Below are positions 56,861 through 64,000 of a stretch of 64,000 nucleotides of DNA, piece after piece. Below the pieces are notes generated by a model, which did not search any database, had not been told where the DNA came from, and saw only the letters and a list, made by a program, of their open reading frames with translations. Where the stretch lies: positions 26,667-90,666 of the IMG/VR virus record IMGVR_UViG_3300020185_000024. One strand, written 5' to 3'. Position 1 is the stretch's first letter. The number at the start of each line of letters is the position of its first letter. The position numbers were made by a program, and so were the translations under genes. The DNA comes from a virus.

Positions 56861-57416
56861 ATAAGTTTTCTTTTCCTGTCCCATTACATTCTTCACATTT
56901 TTCAGGTTCATCTCCACAATGTTCTTTACATGTAGGGCATAAATCATTCTCAGGTAATTGGTGTCTTATATCATCTCCACAACAAGAAAAGTATACTTCT
57001 CCAGTACCTTCGCAATTAAAACATTCTCTATTGTTGTTGTACCATTTAATAAATTCTATTACTGCTTTATAAACAGCTTCCATAGTATTTTTTCCTTGTA
57101 CAGATAAAGTTAGTTCATCTTCTCCATCAGTTATGTGGCAATGTCCATACATTATTACGACTTCAAATCTTCCTGTATTATTAATCTTCTCAACTACTGG
57201 CATAAGCCAATTCCAATCTTTATAATATCTAAGAGCTTTATGTGTCCTACATAAATAACCACCTATTTTCAAGTGCTTAAATGCTTTATGTCTCCATCCA
57301 GGAGGATCATAATCAGGTATAGACTTATTACATTCATTAAAAGGATGATATTCATATCCCATGAACTCAGCTATAAGCTTATTATTCTTTATTCTATTTG
57401 TTTTTTTTCCTTTCAT
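56859..57416 (-). CDS. DnaJ-like zinc-motif phage protein, about 185 aa
   Basis: Two CxxCxGTG motifs of DnaJ type (CFNCEGTGE and CEECNGTGK) frame a second pair (CPTCKEHCG, SCCGDD) in the last 60 residues, probably binding zinc. The N-terminal half has the pattern KLIAEFMGYEY and later WNWLMPVVEKI, seen in small phage proteins. The start at 57416 is preferred because it falls one base after the upstream stop; an ATG at 57446 would overlap that gene by 29 nt and add residues in an alternate frame of it. Last gene of the leftward block. Function unknown. Confidence 0.65.
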   Translation of the reverse strand: MKGKKTNRIKNNKLIAEFMGYEYHPFNECNKSIPDYDPPGWRHKAFKHLKIGGYLCRTHKALRYYKDWNWLMPVVEKINNTGRFEVVIMYGHCHITDGEDELTLSVQGKNTMEAVYKAVIEFIKWYNNNRECFNCEGTGEVYFSCCGDDIRHQLPENDLCPTCKEHCGDEPEKCEECNGTGKENL

Positions 57417-57417
57417 T

Positions 57418-57708
57418 TTAAATTTTTCTACTACTCCATTTTTCAATAAGAGCTAAATAGCTACCGAATAATCCTCCTGTTAAAGAAAATGCTACAATAA
57501 TTAAATTTTCCCATTTAAAGTCGTTAATAATCTCGTACATGGAGATACTGCTTATAGCAATGCCCACAAGCCAACTTAAGTGCACTATTGCACCGCTTAA
57601 TAGAACTTGAGGAATATTATGAGCTGCAATAGCTTTAACATTCCAAGTTCTTGTTCCTATAAATACTAATTGTGTAAAAAATACTATTATTGAATATTCT
57701 AAAATCAT
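57418..57708 (-). CDS. small polytopic membrane protein, 96 aa
   Basis: Three hydrophobic segments are visible: residues 4-20 (EYSIIVFFTQLVFIG), about 34-55 (VLLSGAIVHLSWLVGIAISS), and about 68-86 (NLIIVAFSLTGGLFGSYLAL). The C-terminus is basic. It overlaps the upstream gene by ATGA. A superinfection or envelope role is possible; the family is unknown. Confidence 0.65.
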   Translation of the reverse strand: MILEYSIIVFFTQLVFIGTRTWNVKAIAAHNIPQVLLSGAIVHLSWLVGIAISSISMYEIINDFKWENLIIVAFSLTGGLFGSYLALIEKWSSRKI

Positions 57709-57980
57709 ATTGCGTTTTTATCCCTATATTTAGGAGATTGTTTTCTTGATTTGCTAGGATACCCTTTATTCTTAAGAGCTTTTTGCTTTTTCCTATTCTT
57801 ATAAAGTTCTTCTTGTTTATCTATGTGATAATTTTTCTGACTATTACAAGAAAAAAACAGAACCATTAATATTCCAAATGTTATGAAAATTATTACCATT
57901 TTTCTTTCTTTAGAAGCTTGATGTCTTAAAAAACTATCTACATAATCCTCTCCATTGAGCCATTTCATAAATTTATTCAT
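57705..57980 (-). CDS. single-span membrane protein with basic tail, about 91 aa
   Basis: After a short N-terminal amphipathic part (MNKFMKWLNGEDYVDSF), residues about 30-45 form one span (VIIFITFGILMVLFFS) ending in CNS, followed by a strongly basic Lys/Arg/Ser/Tyr tail. The ATG at 57980 overlaps the phosphatase stop by 8 nt (ATGAATAA) and is preferred over the upstream 58025 methionine, which would lie wholly inside the phosphatase gene. The tail could bind nucleic acid or phospholipid. Function unknown. Confidence 0.6.
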   Translation of the reverse strand: MNKFMKWLNGEDYVDSFLRHQASKERKMVIIFITFGILMVLFFSCNSQKNYHIDKQEELYKNRKKQKALKNKGYPSKSRKQSPKYRDKNAI

Positions 57981-58794
57981 ATTGTCTTTCTTTATAATCT
58001 GGATACAAATCTTTAACAAAATCACTTTGCCAATATTCTTTTGTATCTATATCCATTATACTTAATTTGCCTCCCCAGCCTCCGCCAGTATCTAGATTCC
58101 AAACATTACACCTATTCATAGGTACTATAATACCTCCATTTTTAGGCTGATTTGGATCTTTATATTCTTTGTACTTAGGCTTTATTTTATGCATCATAGT
58201 AGTACTATGACCAATAAATATTTCTTTGTGCTTATACATTCTATATGGATTAGGTCTATAATACTGATCTGATTTATCTGGTATGTTACCATTTAAAGCA
58301 ATAGCTAATTCCCACATATCTCTGTCCCAATAATAATCAGACTCATGAGCAGCATGTCCTAAACCTTTTTTAGATTTAAAACCTCCGTGAACAAAACCTC
58401 TATTTTCTTCATCTACATAGTAGTTAACTAAGTGTTTAAAAAAGTTTTTATGAGAATCTTTATGTAAATAACAAGTCTCTAAATAAGAATCTTTAGTAGA
58501 TTGTCCTCCTTGCTTTAACCACATTTCTTGAGCTATTCCATAAGTAAACCATTCATGACACCATTGATCATGATTACCTCTTATAAATATGATAGGTTTT
58601 TCTTTAGGGCTAAACTCTTGCAACTCTATTAAATAATCTATTAATTGAGCACTTTCAGGCCAACCATCTACATAATCTCCTAGAAATATTAATTTATCTC
58701 TCATTGAATCATAAGAAGCTCTTTGTAATGCTTGTTTTAAAGCTTTTAAGCCTCCATGAATGTCGCCACAGACCAAAGTTCTTATACTTCCCAT
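57973..58794 (-). CDS. PPP-type serine/threonine protein phosphatase-like enzyme, 273 aa
   Basis: Two-metal phosphoesterase of the PPP group. Motifs are GDIHG (residues 10-14), GDYVDG (about 46-51) and GNHDQW (about 73-78), with later His residues in a GHST-like segment (IFIGHSTTM) and HGG (FVHGGF). This order matches lambda-type phosphatases acting on phosphoproteins or dinucleoside polyphosphates. The protein is longer than lambda phosphatase (~221 aa). It overlaps neighbours by 13 and 8 nt. It may alter host signalling or nucleotide pools. Confidence 0.82.
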   Translation of the reverse strand: MGSIRTLVCGDIHGGLKALKQALQRASYDSMRDKLIFLGDYVDGWPESAQLIDYLIELQEFSPKEKPIIFIRGNHDQWCHEWFTYGIAQEMWLKQGGQSTKDSYLETCYLHKDSHKNFFKHLVNYYVDEENRGFVHGGFKSKKGLGHAAHESDYYWDRDMWELAIALNGNIPDKSDQYYRPNPYRMYKHKEIFIGHSTTMMHKIKPKYKEYKDPNQPKNGGIIVPMNRCNVWNLDTGGGWGGKLSIMDIDTKEYWQSDFVKDLYPDYKERQYE

Positions 58795-58985
58795 GTTATA
58801 AAATCTTTTCTAACAGATTTACCTAAAGATTGATCATTAGGTATCTGCTTTATTCTACTTTCAAGTTCTTTATTAGCTTCATATAACTTATCATAATAAG
58901 CTAATATTTGTTTTTGTCTTACTGTAGGTTCTGTAAATACTACATGTCCGCCATCAGGATGATGTACTTTTGTTTTTTTCATCAT
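58782..58985 (-). CDS. hypothetical small protein, 67 aa
   Basis: Soluble, charged protein starting MMKKTKVHHPDGGHVVF and containing a helical second half (AYYDKLYEANKELESRIKQ). It is the first gene after a terminator, so either read-through or an unrecognised promoter is needed. It overlaps the phosphatase start by 13 nt. Not recognised. Confidence 0.55.
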   Translation of the reverse strand: MMKKTKVHHPDGGHVVFTEPTVRQKQILAYYDKLYEANKELESRIKQIPNDQSLGKSVRKDFITWEV

Positions 58986-59004
58986 TTTTTAATTTTTTTA
59001 TGTA

Positions 59005-59036
59005 AAAAAGCCCCAGAACTAGAAAGTTCCAGGGCA
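59005..59036 (-). terminator. intrinsic terminator downstream of the RNR gene
   Basis: Read on the minus strand: GCCCTGGAAC, loop TTTCTA, GTTCTGGGGC, then six T residues. The 10-bp stem has two G-T wobbles and a GC-rich base. It lies about 74 nt beyond the ribonucleotide reductase stop and would cap that message before the small gene at 58985. Confidence 0.85.
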
Positions 59037-59109
59037 TAACTTATGTCTCTACTTGCTTTGAATATATATTGAATATATCCAGCAAGGTAATCCTAAATAA
59101 CTGTACATC

Positions 59110-60975
59110 TTAAGTAATTTCACAACTTCCGCCACTGCAAGCCAAAGATTCTTTAAGGTCCGTATTATCTTGTTCTTCTACTACATTAGTTAAATCAATA
59201 GCATGTAATTGAGATTCAAGGTTATCGTATTCTTCTTTTGATATTTCTTCAAAAGGAGCTTGTTTGTAAGTATGATCAGAAAAAGGTAAAACAGATAAAC
59301 CATTATAGTGTTCTCTATTTGACCACATCCAACTTCCTACTATTCCCCATTCTGAATCTTTAATAGATATTGTAGCAGATACATTATGCGTATTCTGTCC
59401 ATCAGAATGTCCAGGATTTACCCATTCTTGAGAAACTTGTTTAACTCTTTCTAAAAAATCCAATGCTGTTTCTGATTCTCTAGTAGTTGCTCCTTCTGGT
59501 GCAGCTTGAGGAATAGATATAACAGCTTGAATATCAGGGTTAAAGTAGTCATCTTCTACTAATTCAGGGTGATTATTAAGCAGATAAGAATAAATAGCTT
59601 CATCTTTGCCGACTCTTATTCTACGAATATAATACTCTGAATGCCATGCATGAATACCGCTAGAGGAACCCACAACTAAAGAAGTAGTTCCTGAAGGTTT
59701 AACAGCAGTTCTTCTAGCAGCAGAATTAATGTTAATAATTTCTGCTACTCTTACATTCTCTTCTTCTACTAAATTAGAAGCTTCTTCTATATTGTAGTTA
59801 AAAATGTTATTAGAAGCTATACCTGTCATAGATACTCCAATAAGAGCGTCTTTTTCAGTAGTCTTCTTCCATTTTTCTCTCAAATAATGAAAGTCAGTAT
59901 AACCTGCTTGTAAAGTAGCTATAAAACTAGCTGCTTTAGCTCTATTATTGTAGTCTTCTTGAGATTCAATAGTAGAAGCATTGATTTCAACTAAATTACA
60001 GAATTGAAAAGGTCTTAGAGCAATCTCACAACAAGGATTAGTTCCCCAATCTTTATCGTTAGTCCAATAAATGCCTGGTTCTCCAGATCCAGAATCTTTA
60101 ATTCTTTCCCAAATACCATTAAAAAAGTCTTTATTAGCTCTATGTCTAAGTAATACAGCAGAGTTATTAGCTCTACCTCTTTGAGGATTTAATTCCCACC
60201 AATTACCAGACTTACAACTAAGCATAGCAGAGTCATCAGCAGAGAATAAGCTAATCATAGCTGCTCTTCTGATACCACCTGCTAAAACAGCATCTGCCAA
60301 GTGACACATTATATCATGAGCTTCTAAAGGAGTAAGTTTACTACCTTCTTCTTTCTCATTTAATAGTGCAGTTACTTTAGTTATGCATATTTTTAATGGT
60401 TCTGGGCCAGGTGCTTTACCTCCAGAAGTAACTAATTCAGTACCTTTAGACCTAATATCACTAAAATCAAATCTTACAGTAGAAGAATTTCCGTCAAAGT
60501 ATGTCTTCATTAACACTTTAACAGCATCTGCCCAACCTTCTATAGAATCTCCAACTACAAATCTTCTAGTCCTGTTAGGATTAGGTTTTCTGATTTCTGG
60601 AAGCTTATCTACATGATGATTTTGAACAGAATATCCTACCCCTGTACCACCTAATAATAAAAACATAGTTTCACTAAATGCATAATAACTATCAACTGGA
60701 AGATAAGCACAATTGTATATCCTACTTGGATTTACATCTATTGACTTACCTGCAAATTGCATAGAACGCATGCTTGGTAATACTTTCTTAGGAATTACAT
60801 ATTCGTTATATATTTCTTCAATTTCATTTGATAAAGAAGGATACTTGGATTGGTGCATAGTCTTATTTCTAAAACATAGCTCTTCCCAAGTTTCTCTTCT
60901 TTTTAATTCTGGAATATAACGAGCATATTTCATATGCACTGTTATATCAGATAAAATACTAATAGAGTTATTCAT
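59110..60975 (-). CDS. class II (adenosylcobalamin-dependent) ribonucleotide reductase, 621 aa
   Basis: Makes deoxyribonucleotides from ribonucleotides by a cobalamin-generated thiyl radical and needs no oxygen or separate radical subunit. The active-site set of the monomeric Lactobacillus-type enzyme is visible: Cys89 (RIYNCAY), Cys315 and Glu317 (NPCCEIALRP) and Cys326 (FQFCNL), with the last two cysteines exactly 11 residues apart as in that family. A C-terminal pair Cys613/Cys618 (ACSGGSCE) is the shuttle for re-reduction. GGTGVGYS near 110 fits the substrate-binding part. The gene depends on host or environmental B12. It lies alone between a gap and a terminator. Confidence 0.9.
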   Translation of the reverse strand: MNNSISILSDITVHMKYARYIPELKRRETWEELCFRNKTMHQSKYPSLSNEIEEIYNEYVIPKKVLPSMRSMQFAGKSIDVNPSRIYNCAYLPVDSYYAFSETMFLLLGGTGVGYSVQNHHVDKLPEIRKPNPNRTRRFVVGDSIEGWADAVKVLMKTYFDGNSSTVRFDFSDIRSKGTELVTSGGKAPGPEPLKICITKVTALLNEKEEGSKLTPLEAHDIMCHLADAVLAGGIRRAAMISLFSADDSAMLSCKSGNWWELNPQRGRANNSAVLLRHRANKDFFNGIWERIKDSGSGEPGIYWTNDKDWGTNPCCEIALRPFQFCNLVEINASTIESQEDYNNRAKAASFIATLQAGYTDFHYLREKWKKTTEKDALIGVSMTGIASNNIFNYNIEEASNLVEEENVRVAEIININSAARRTAVKPSGTTSLVVGSSSGIHAWHSEYYIRRIRVGKDEAIYSYLLNNHPELVEDDYFNPDIQAVISIPQAAPEGATTRESETALDFLERVKQVSQEWVNPGHSDGQNTHNVSATISIKDSEWGIVGSWMWSNREHYNGLSVLPFSDHTYKQAPFEEISKEEYDNLESQLHAIDLTNVVEEQDNTDLKESLACSGGSCEIT

Positions 60976-61112
60976 TACAAATACTAAAATTTAAATAGTT
61001 AAAAAGGGCTGTAAAAATAATACTCTTTTTTCATTTAACATCTATTTGTCGTCAAAATCTCTTATTTTTTAAGATAATTTTTATATCTTTTTTGTATTTT
61101 ACTTAAAATAAG

Positions 61113-61643
61113 CTATTTTCCTGTACTTCCAAATCCGTTTTCTCCTCTTTCAGTATCAGATAATTCATCAACTTCTTCAAATTCAATTTGAGGATAAGGA
61201 ATTATCATTAATTGACAGATTCTATCTCCAACACCATAAATAGAAGATTCTACTATATTGTCTCTAGCTTCATCTGTTGCAAAATCATAATGTAAAAATA
61301 CTCCTTTTTCTAGATTTCTTTCAAATCCTGTATAATCGTCTGTTGCTGACCAATAAGGCTTTGTTAATCTAAAAGAAGCTTTAATTTCGCCTCTATAACC
61401 AGAATCAATGACTCCTACATGGTTACTAAGCATTAAGTCTTTTTTTCTAATAGAGCTTCTAGGAAATATTAATCCTACATATCCTTTAGGGATTTCTATT
61501 GAAAGACCTGTAGAATAATCTATAGTGTCTGTTTTAGAATTATAACTTACTTCAGTAGTAGTTAAATCCATACCTGCATCTCCATCTTTAGCATAAGAAG
61601 GTACTATAGCATTTAACGTTAATCTTTTAATTTTTATTTTCAT
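61113..61643 (-). CDS. dut: dUTP diphosphatase (dUTPase), about 176 aa
   Basis: Trimeric enzyme hydrolysing dUTP to dUMP and diphosphate. All five motifs are present: DAGMDL, PRSS, GVIDSGYRGE, a GDRICQLMI strand, and a C-terminal RGENGFGSTG arm. An acidic insertion lies between motifs 3 and 4 (YWSATDDYTGF). The start at MKIKIKRL (61643) matches the usual first strand; an ATG three codons upstream (61652) is an alternative. It overlaps the upstream small gene by 17 nt. It keeps uracil out of phage DNA, which makes the glycosylase-like neighbour more curious. Confidence 0.95.
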   Translation of the reverse strand: MKIKIKRLTLNAIVPSYAKDGDAGMDLTTTEVSYNSKTDTIDYSTGLSIEIPKGYVGLIFPRSSIRKKDLMLSNHVGVIDSGYRGEIKASFRLTKPYWSATDDYTGFERNLEKGVFLHYDFATDEARDNIVESSIYGVGDRICQLMIIPYPQIEFEEVDELSDTERGENGFGSTGK

Positions 61644-61875
61644 TCCATTCATAGGAGTATAATTTATATGTGTCTTTATTAAATTGACTTTTAAATTCTT
61701 TAGATATAGATTTAGGATTCCTTAAATCGTCTACAGATAAAGTCATTACTTTTATTTCTTTACTAGGAGTTATCAATTCTAATTGTATAGGAACATTAGC
61801 ATTTATAGCTTTTCTTACAGTATGATCTCTAATATCTCCGCAACCTCTGAAAAGTTTCTTAATTTTTACTGTCAA
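61627..61875 (-). CDS. hypothetical protein, 82 aa
   Basis: Small alpha/beta protein (KIKKLFRGCGDIRDHTVRKA, then LELITPSKEIKVMTLSVDDL). It may be a nucleotide- or nucleic-acid-related fold, but no motif is convincing. It overlaps the next and previous genes by 17 nt each, in the nucleotide-metabolism run. Not recognised. Confidence 0.6.
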   Translation of the reverse strand: MTVKIKKLFRGCGDIRDHTVRKAINANVPIQLELITPSKEIKVMTLSVDDLRNPKSISKEFKSQFNKDTYKLYSYEWNENKN

Positions 61876-62266
61876 AACCTAAATCTTTAAGAACTGAAAG
61901 AACTATATCATTTAAATCATTTCCAGAACTTAGAATAACTGCATTTGAAACATCTTCTTTTGAAATTTGGACTTGACCAGCAATTTCTTCTAATTCTTTT
62001 TTTATTTTAGCTTTGAAATGAGGTTTAGATCTTCCATAATAATCCGTACCTATCTCAGAAGCTAATTCTTGAGTAAGATTGTTTTGTTCTTTATGTAATT
62101 TATCAATTTTCTTTTCTACAGCTATTAACTTTTTAAATGTTGCAGATTCGTTACAACCTACCTTAGTAATTGTTTCGTCATCTATATTTATTTGATTGTT
62201 GTGATTATTTACTATTTTCATAATAGTGTTAACCACAGCATCTACTTCATATTTTTTAAGTGCCAT
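61859..62266 (-). CDS. hypothetical helical protein, 135 aa
   Basis: Soluble helical protein with a coiled-coil-like middle (LIAVEKKIDKLHKEQNNL) and charged C-terminal half. Its start shares one base with the preceding kinase stop (TAATG). Encoded between kinase and dUTPase genes. It has no metal, nucleotide-binding or membrane motif that I can see. Confidence 0.6.
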   Translation of the reverse strand: MALKKYEVDAVVNTIMKIVNNHNNQINIDDETITKVGCNESATFKKLIAVEKKIDKLHKEQNNLTQELASEIGTDYYGRSKPHFKAKIKKELEEIAGQVQISKEDVSNAVILSSGNDLNDIVLSVLKDLGFDSKN

Positions 62267-63012
62267 TATAATATTTTTTTTATTTTTTGAATTAATTCTT
62301 CAATTGTACCATTATTATCAATAGTATAATCAAAGTCTTTATAATCATCAAGAGCAGTTTCAGAAGGGTGATTGTCAATTTTTAAACATTTTTTACCTTT
62401 TTCGTCGTAAAAGAAATTATTTCTTTCAACTCTAATAATAATACCCCCTTTAGCTTTAATAGCTTCAACCTCATTAGGAAATCTAACATCACTAATTATC
62501 CAAGAAGCTGGCATATTGTTTCCTTTATCATCCCATCTATTTAAAATAGGTTTGCCATAATCAGCAAACAAAGCATTTACCCAAATATTAGGATGGATAA
62601 TTTGTCTACCACATTCTGTACCTATTAATTGAAGAAGTTTTCTAGGTGTAAGCACTTCGTCTTTACAATTACATAGTCCACAAGAATCCATATCACAAAA
62701 CATATTTTTTGTAACTTTCCATTCTTCCCCAAGTTCTTTTTCTTTAAATTCTCTATCTTCTAGTTGTTCTCTAGTACAACCTAATAAAAGACATACTATA
62801 TCTTTAAGTTTATCTGCAAACTTTTTGATTTGGTAGCTTGATTGAGAATTAGACATATTTTCTAATCTTTCTTTAATAAATCTATCTAAAGTATACTCTT
62901 TTACCCAATCTGAGTTAGGTCTATTGTAAGAACTTATGCATTGCAATATCTTACCTACAGTATCTTTACCTGAACCTATTTTTCCAGATATTCCAATTAA
63001 ATTATTTTTCAT
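62266..63012 (-). CDS. deoxynucleoside monophosphate kinase, about 248 aa
   Basis: P-loop kinase converting dNMPs to dNDPs. The P-loop GKIGSGKDT is near the N-terminus; later segments include a Cys-rich insert (CDMDSCGLCNC) and SDVRFPNEVEAIK, typical of the T4 gp1-like dNMP kinase family and its LID and base-binding regions. The ATG at 63012 (MKNNLIGISG) is preferred over the one at 63030, which adds a basic stretch; both overlap the previous small gene. The enzyme acts between dUTPase/RNR and DNA synthesis. Confidence 0.87.
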   Translation of the reverse strand: MKNNLIGISGKIGSGKDTVGKILQCISSYNRPNSDWVKEYTLDRFIKERLENMSNSQSSYQIKKFADKLKDIVCLLLGCTREQLEDREFKEKELGEEWKVTKNMFCDMDSCGLCNCKDEVLTPRKLLQLIGTECGRQIIHPNIWVNALFADYGKPILNRWDDKGNNMPASWIISDVRFPNEVEAIKAKGGIIIRVERNNFFYDEKGKKCLKIDNHPSETALDDYKDFDYTIDNNGTIEELIQKIKKIL

Positions 63013-63163
63013 CGTCCTTCTCTTTTTCATCTAACTGTCTTTGATCTTTCATCATATCAGCAAGTTCTTCTTCGGCTTCAAAATCAGCTAATCTTCTTTC
63101 AGCTTCATAAGCCTCATCATATGGATTGGATAATCTCCAATCGTCGTAATTTCTACAACTCAT
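63002..63163 (-). CDS. small charged protein, 53 aa
   Basis: Begins MSCRNYDDWRLSNPYDEAY and ends in a Glu/Lys/Asp-rich helix (QLDEKEKDDEK). The ATG overlaps the glycosylase-like stop by one base (TAATG) and the end overlaps the kinase start by 11 nt. The double coupling supports translation. The first part has an aromatic-rich N-terminus that may bind a partner. No known family. Confidence 0.6.
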   Translation of the reverse strand: MSCRNYDDWRLSNPYDEAYEAERRLADFEAEEELADMMKDQRQLDEKEKDDEK

Positions 63164-63873
63164 TACCATTTAATTTTAAATTCGGGACCATTAGCTGCTT
63201 CTAAGATCTCGTTAGTTTTACTAAAATGCTTATTTCCGAACCAAGTTCCTTTATTAGCAGATAAAGGAGAAGGAGATCCTGATTCTAATATGTGATTAGT
63301 TTCAGAATTAATAAAAGTTTTATAACTTTTAGCATTGTCTCCCCATAATAACCATATAGTTCCTGGTTTATTTTCTGAAATAGTTTTAACAACATATTCA
63401 ATAAAAGGTTTCCAAAGAATTTTATGTGATCCAGGTTTATTTTCTTCTACTGTTAAAGCTGTATTTAACATTAACACACCTTGTTCGCTCCAATGTTCTA
63501 AAGTATAGTCTATGAAATTTAAGCCGTCATAAAGATCTTGCTCAACTTCTGTGACAATATTTTCTAACAAAGGAGGAAAAGGATTTAAAGAATTAATAAG
63601 ATCATGAGAAACTCCAAATGCTAAACCTGAAGCGTACTTAGGAGTGCAATAAGGAGATTCTCCTAATATAACAACTCTAGTCTCATTCCAAGGAGTATTT
63701 TTAAAAACCTTAAATATGTCAGGTTTTTTAGGATATACAATGGTTTGATTAGATCTAATATTAACTTGAGTTCCTATCTTAAGAAATTCTTCAGTGTGAA
63801 TAAACTCTTTAAGAGGTTCGTACCAAGTATTAAATTTCTCTCGGAATAATTCCTCCAATTGAGTTTGGTTCAT
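63163..63873 (-). CDS. uracil-DNA glycosylase homologue with altered catalytic residues, 236 aa
   Basis: Family 1 UDG by sequence layout: N-terminal segment, VVILGESPYCT, GLAFGVS, VLMLNTALTV with Asn137, and GSPSPLSANKG. In the active enzymes the first motif reads GQDPYH with catalytic Asp, and the last HPSPLS with catalytic His. Here those positions are Ser73 and Ser200. The rest of the fold appears intact, including Asn137 for uracil contact. It probably does not cleave uracil in the usual way; it could bind DNA, block a host enzyme or act as a processivity factor, as a viral UDG does. The start at 63873 matches the usual N-terminus and overlaps the upstream gene by 44 nt. Confidence 0.85.
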   Translation of the reverse strand: MNQTQLEELFREKFNTWYEPLKEFIHTEEFLKIGTQVNIRSNQTIVYPKKPDIFKVFKNTPWNETRVVILGESPYCTPKYASGLAFGVSHDLINSLNPFPPLLENIVTEVEQDLYDGLNFIDYTLEHWSEQGVLMLNTALTVEENKPGSHKILWKPFIEYVVKTISENKPGTIWLLWGDNAKSYKTFINSETNHILESGSPSPLSANKGTWFGNKHFSKTNEILEAANGPEFKIKW

Positions 63874-64000
63874 AATTATCTATTTTATATGCGTTTAAAA
63901 ATGTTTCTTCTTTTAATAAAGGAATGCTTAATAATTCAGCATTTTTAGGAAATTGATCTCTATCAACTCTGTCAAATAATTGATTTATTAAAGCTTCTCT
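63830..64000 (-). CDS. C-terminal end of an upstream gene, partial (56 aa visible)
   Basis: An open frame runs from the window edge to a TAA at 63830. The visible part begins REALINQLFDRVDRDQF and ends GGIIPREI. It overlaps the glycosylase-like gene by 44 nt, in a different frame. It continues beyond the window and no family can be named from the fragment. The overlap length is larger than usual here but similar to the 50 nt overlap at 1752. Confidence 0.5.
   Translation of the reverse strand, partial: REALINQLFDRVDRDQFPKNAELLSIPLLKEETFLNAYKIDNYEPNSIGGIIPREI

Noticed and set aside
59060-59082. Near-repeat of TGAATATATAT and TGAATATATCC
   Set aside because: Short and AT-rich; no flanking structure suggests an operator or origin.
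60978-60986. Minus-strand TAGTATTTG as a promoter of the ribonucleotide reductase gene
   Set aside because: One base longer than TAnnTTTG and without a -33 TTG, so not listed as a feature; mentioned in the promoter finding.
61030-61112. AT-only hairpins downstream of dUTPase
   Set aside because: Stems such as TATTTT/AAAATA have no GC pairs and no following T tract on the minus strand.
1-64000. Stop-codon reassignment, known in some crAss-like phages
   Set aside because: TAA, TAG and TGA all appear as normal gene ends and all large genes read through in the standard code.
1-64000. tRNA genes, CRISPR arrays, insertion sequences, integrase or attachment sites
   Set aside because: Non-coding gaps are short and AT-rich; no cloverleaf, spaced repeat array, transposase or recombinase motif was seen.

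Overview
This window is a contiguous piece of a tailed double-stranded DNA phage genome, most likely a crAss-like phage (Crassvirales, podovirus morphology) of a Bacteroidota host. The sequence evidence is: a TerL, portal, acidic scaffold-like and major capsid gene run; a late block of ring and stem-like tail genes; then five very large virion genes, one of which carries the DxDxD metal-binding loop of crAss-like virion RNA polymerases and another a zincin HExxH site. The DNA is AT-rich, genes are packed with 1 to 50 nt overlaps, Shine-Dalgarno sites are mostly absent, and the best promoter matches are the Bacteroidota-type TAnnTTTG box. The standard code reads every large frame without interruption. 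No tRNA, CRISPR array, IS element or integrase is visible. No host or species can be named from this alone.

Layout, + strand. 1-681: four small genes, including a zinc-ribbon protein and a 24-residue membrane peptide. 681-838: a promoter gap. 838-3923: a tightly overlapped run of small genes (a winged-helix-like protein, two tandem paralogues, a TerS candidate). 3923-14532: packaging and head genes (TerL, portal, scaffold-like, major capsid, connector-like proteins and a probably abundant 418-residue structural protein); the capsid gene and the 418-residue gene each have their own strong intrinsic terminator. 14605-26387: fibre and adhesin genes (cysteine-rich, collagen-like, DP-repeat, W-D-G-repeat and lectin-like proteins). 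26384-28940: a lysis-type cassette (YiiX/NlpC-like protein, small membrane protein, M15 peptidase, envelope-anchored protein). 28989-35747: a metallophosphoesterase followed by tail ring and stem-like proteins. 35854-56819: giant virion proteins of 667, 758, 2074, 2092 and 1390 residues, thought in this phage group to be packaged and ejected with the genome. They include a muramidase-like domain, the RNA polymerase and a metallopeptidase.

A bidirectional terminator at 56831-56860 separates this rightward block from a leftward block (56859-64000, minus strand). Reading in the direction of transcription, the leftward block holds a partial gene, a uracil-DNA glycosylase homologue, a small charged protein, a deoxynucleoside monophosphate kinase, two unknowns, dUTPase, a class II ribonucleotide reductase, a terminator, a small protein, a PPP-type phosphatase, two membrane proteins and a DnaJ-like zinc-motif protein. 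This is the nucleotide-supply and DNA-metabolism side of the genome.

The most unusual points are a uracil-DNA glycosylase homologue with both catalytic residues replaced by serine; a shared FKxWYG segment with cysteine-flanked gene junctions in two adjacent giant proteins; a possible GNAT-like domain inside the muramidase-bearing giant protein; and TAnnTTTG promoters so close to the start codon that the messages may be leaderless.
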